Of a stretch of 64,000 nucleotides of DNA, positions 61,687-64,000 are shown in pieces. Where the stretch lies: assembly GCA_051453625.1 (NCBI GenBank), contig JBOZIK010000001.1:288951185-289015184 (forward strand). Reading direction: 5' to 3'. How positions within the stretch are numbered: position 1 is the first letter of the stretch; each line of letters starts with the position of its first letter. A program made the position numbers and the translations under genes. Below the pieces are notes generated by a model. The model saw only the letters and a program-made list of their open reading frames with translations, made no database searches and was not told the DNA's origin. This stretch comes from Welwitschia mirabilis. Lineage: Eukaryota > Gnetophyta > Gnetopsida > Welwitschiales.

Positions 61687-62087
61687 ATTCCTTTTGAAAA
61701 TCTAACATGTTTGCTTTGATTACTTTCATCTCTTCATCTTTTGGGAGCTTTTTTCTAACTAGAAACTTCCTCCAACTCTTTATTAATCTACTCCCTAAAA
61801 AGTATCATTTGCATTGACTAAAGTAAATATCCATTTCCTTAGATATTCTATTTAGCATTTTAAGACAATTATTTTGCTCAAAACTTAGCTAGAAACATTT
61901 TTTCTATAAACCCCTAAGAGCACTATAATAGGAATGGTCACTTTCTTTATGAAGAGGATTCGATGAGGGCCATTGATAATCAGAGATTTTTTGATGAAGG
62001 TAATCGAATCCATTGTGATGACCATCCTTCTTACCATAAGCTCTCTTCTCTTTCCTTCTTTTTAATATCTTGGTCCCCTTTCTACAA
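61660..62087 (-). mobile_element. Internal region next to the minus-strand PBS
   Basis: Downstream (leftward) of the PBS at 62088 the minus strand should encode the 5' leader and gag of an LTR element. A protein-like reading KLPKDEEMKVIKANMLDFQK occurs at about 61690-61750, but I cannot assign it. The 94-codon frame at 61904-62188 crosses the LTR/PBS border and so is not a real gene. Confidence 0.35.
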
Positions 62088-62099
62088 GCTCTGATACCA
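62088..62099 (-). other. Primer binding site, perfect initiator Met tRNA match
   Basis: The minus strand reads TGGTATCAGAGC, all 12 bases of the common plant PBS, two bases after a CA. It gives the orientation and inner LTR border of an LTR retrotransposon. Confidence 0.8.
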
Positions 62100-62101
62100 A
62101 A

Positions 62102-64000
62102 TGCTATAATTTTCCTTGAAATTTTTGCATGAAGCTGATTTGCCATGAATCTAAAATCATGAGAAAACATGATAAAGCATGGAAACATAAAGGATGCAAA
62201 ATGTGAAATTTATAGGCCTCACTCCTACTTAATATAGGCAAAAAATTAGACTTACAAATGCATTAATTTTTCAAGATCGAGGATTAAACTCAATCATCAA
62301 CTGAAACTGAAACAGATGGAACTAAAGTTTTTTGTAATTTGCTAATGCTAATAAAAAATCTAAATTAGATGTTGGTAAGGTATAAATTTAAAAAATTTTC
62401 TGATTTGAAACTAATATTAGGAACACTAACATGGTTGAGACAATATGAAAATGACCTTATGGTGGGGGTCATTGAGAACAAAGAGGGGTCATCAAGAATG
62501 AGTTTAAGTTAAATGATAAGGTAATGAATAGACATACTTAAGTACGTATCACTCTCTACAATACTAGGTTTGACAATAATTGTTAATGGAGTCATTGAAT
62601 CCATTGTGAATGTGGTAAAAAAAGTTCAAAGATAACCATCTAGAACTCTTAAGTTCTTGATGGATTCCTTCGAATCCTAACCATCATCATTATAAAAGCA
62701 AGTGATAATGAAAAAGTAAAGTTTCATGATAGAGTTATAGAGGCAAGAAAAGGGGGATTGTCAATAATGAGACCTTCTTCTTTTAGAAGCAATTTCAAAA
62801 GATGAAGTTGTCTTGAAATCTAATCCAGATCTTTAGCTTTGATCTAATGTCAATTAACTTCTGGGACTTGTTTGTTGATGGTCCAATCTAAAATCTAATT
62901 TAAAGTTCTAACTTTGGGTTAATGTTAGTCAACCAGGTGATTTTCATTTTTACATGTAGAGTAAAGAAGTCATTGAATTAGCTCGAAATTGAACTTGAAG
63001 TTTCAATTTTAACTTGGTATTAGTTAATTACAATATTTTTTTTGATAGCAATTTTTGAAGCACAAGAAGATGAACAATTTAGCTTGAGATCCAGTTTAAA
63101 GTTTTGACTTTGAATTAGTATCAACCAAAATCTTCAAGTTTTATTCATAATGGTTTGATATAAAATTACTTAAAGTTTTAGCTTTAGGGTTGATGTTAAT
63201 TAATCAAGTGCTCTGTTTAATTTCAAGGCCCATTTTATATTAGAAGAGAAACATTAGTAACTTTTATTTCTTATTCTTTCTTGAAATAAAATAAAAGAAA
63301 AATATTCTCTAAGTTATTGGATATAGCCTAAAAAGAATTTTCTTTTGATCACAAGTATTTACAGGGTATTTTTGATAAATACCTAGTACTATAGTTTATG
63401 GTACCAAAGTTTGGTGAATTCCTACAACAACATGTAGTCTAAAAAATCTAAACTAATCATAAATCAATCTAAAGTTCTGATTTCAGGTTGAATCTTTGTT
63501 AGTTTGGAATCCTTCAAATTTAGATTTGCTTTTAAATTTATGCTGACACTTAGCACACCTTAGCTATTGGGAAAATAGGTATACTGCTTTCACTTAATCC
63601 TTTACTTTAAGACTAAACACATGTGCACTAGNNNNNNNNNNNNNNNNNNNNNNNNNNNNNNNNNNNNNNNNNNNNNNNNNNNNNNNNNNNNNNNNNNNNN
63701 NNNNNNNNNNNNNNNNNNNNNNNNNNNNNNNNNNNNNNNNNNNNNNNNNNNNNNNNNNNNNNNNNNNNNNNNNNNNNNNNNNNNNNNNNNCTCTTCCTCC
63801 TTCTTCCATTGCTTCCTCTGGCATCAAAAAGGTGAAACGTTATTTGTTTAACTTGGGTTCTACTCAAATAGATATGTGCATTAGTAGTATAGACCCTTAG
63901 TTACCTCAAATCTCTATTAGATCTAAAAATATGATAAAATAATATTCTTATTACAGTTACAAATCAACTACTGAGTTCTTGGACATCTTAGATTCTTTCA
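62102..64000 (-). repeat. LTR of a minus-strand element (outer end not found)
   Basis: The minus strand ends in TAGCA directly before the PBS, so sequence from 62102 upward should be LTR for at least some hundred bases. No TG start or partner LTR was identified, so the span to the window edge is an upper bound. It contains a degenerate tandem repeat (62815-63510) and a 159-N gap (63632-63790). Confidence 0.4.
62815..63510. repeat. Degenerate tandem repeat, ~80-105-bp spacing
   Basis: A block of the form 'aatYtaaagttYtgactttgggttRatgttagtcaacc' (shown as a consensus, partly degenerate) recurs near 62815, 62893, 62982, 63086, 63163 and 63460. Most neighbours are 78-104 bases apart; a larger space precedes the last. 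Copies differ strongly. Confidence 0.6.

Noticed and set aside
61904-62188. 94-codon open frame, minus strand
   Set aside because: It crosses an LTR end and a perfect PBS, so it cannot be one ancestral protein.
1-64000. CRISPR array, operon or prokaryotic features
   Set aside because: There are no regularly spaced identical short repeats, no Shine-Dalgarno-led genes and no compact coding; everything fits a plant nuclear genome.

Overview
This window is nuclear DNA of a flowering plant. It is very AT-rich and CpG-poor, and it consists of layers of old, decayed retrotransposons. The evidence is plant-type LINE/L1 proteins, a chromovirus-like Ty3/gypsy element, an Athila/Tat-like Ty3/gypsy element, a Ty1/copia pol and a tRNA-derived SINE. 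Initiator-Met and Athila-type primer binding sites are also present. I cannot name the species. No intact gene, rRNA, tRNA gene or CRISPR array was found, and no host gene was recognised. Nearly every open frame is a shadow, runs across N gaps, or is a fragment of a dead element.

Layout. 1-8.6 kb: a GA tract, a 55-bp minisatellite with a built-in hairpin (about 344-640), then unassigned AT-rich DNA with duplicated blocks around gaps. 8.6-12.2 kb and 19.7-21.3 kb: one plus-strand L1 ORF2 (endonuclease, reverse transcriptase, C-terminal part). It is split by a Ty3/gypsy element at 12213-19676 that has both LTRs, TATA motifs, a PBS, a polypurine tract, gag-PR-RT-RNase H-IN in order, and a near-matching 5-bp target duplication (ccaag/tcaag). 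21.7 kb: a SINE with A and B boxes. 23.6-30.0 kb: a minus-strand L1 with ORF1 and ORF2. 33.3-35.2 kb: a minus-strand copia RT-RNase H. 36.8-41.5 kb: a plus-strand Athila/Tat-like element from PBS to integrase. 42.8-45.1 kb: a possible LTR leading to a second, Athila-type PBS. 48.0-48.75 and 55.3-55.7 kb: two copies of a protein-like sequence I do not recognise. 53.3-54.2 kb: a minus-strand Gln-rich gag-like frame full of TAA/TAG. 62.1-64 kb: a minus-strand LTR end with a perfect PBS, and a degenerate tandem repeat.

Assembly caution. Almost every N run, especially the exactly-100-N runs, is flanked by two copies of the same sequence. These range from exact 53-nt repeats to 1.4-kb blocks with roughly 5% differences. 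They look like unmerged overlapping contig ends or two haplotypes placed in series, so several kilobases here are probably counted twice and several domains appear twice.

The genes do not work together. The window is a record of nested insertions followed by decay dominated by C-to-T / G-to-A changes: Gln, Arg and Trp codons became stops, and Cys codons of zinc knuckles became Tyr. No previously undescribed functional system could be supported. The best unexplained coding signal is the unidentified two-copy family at 48 and 55 kb.
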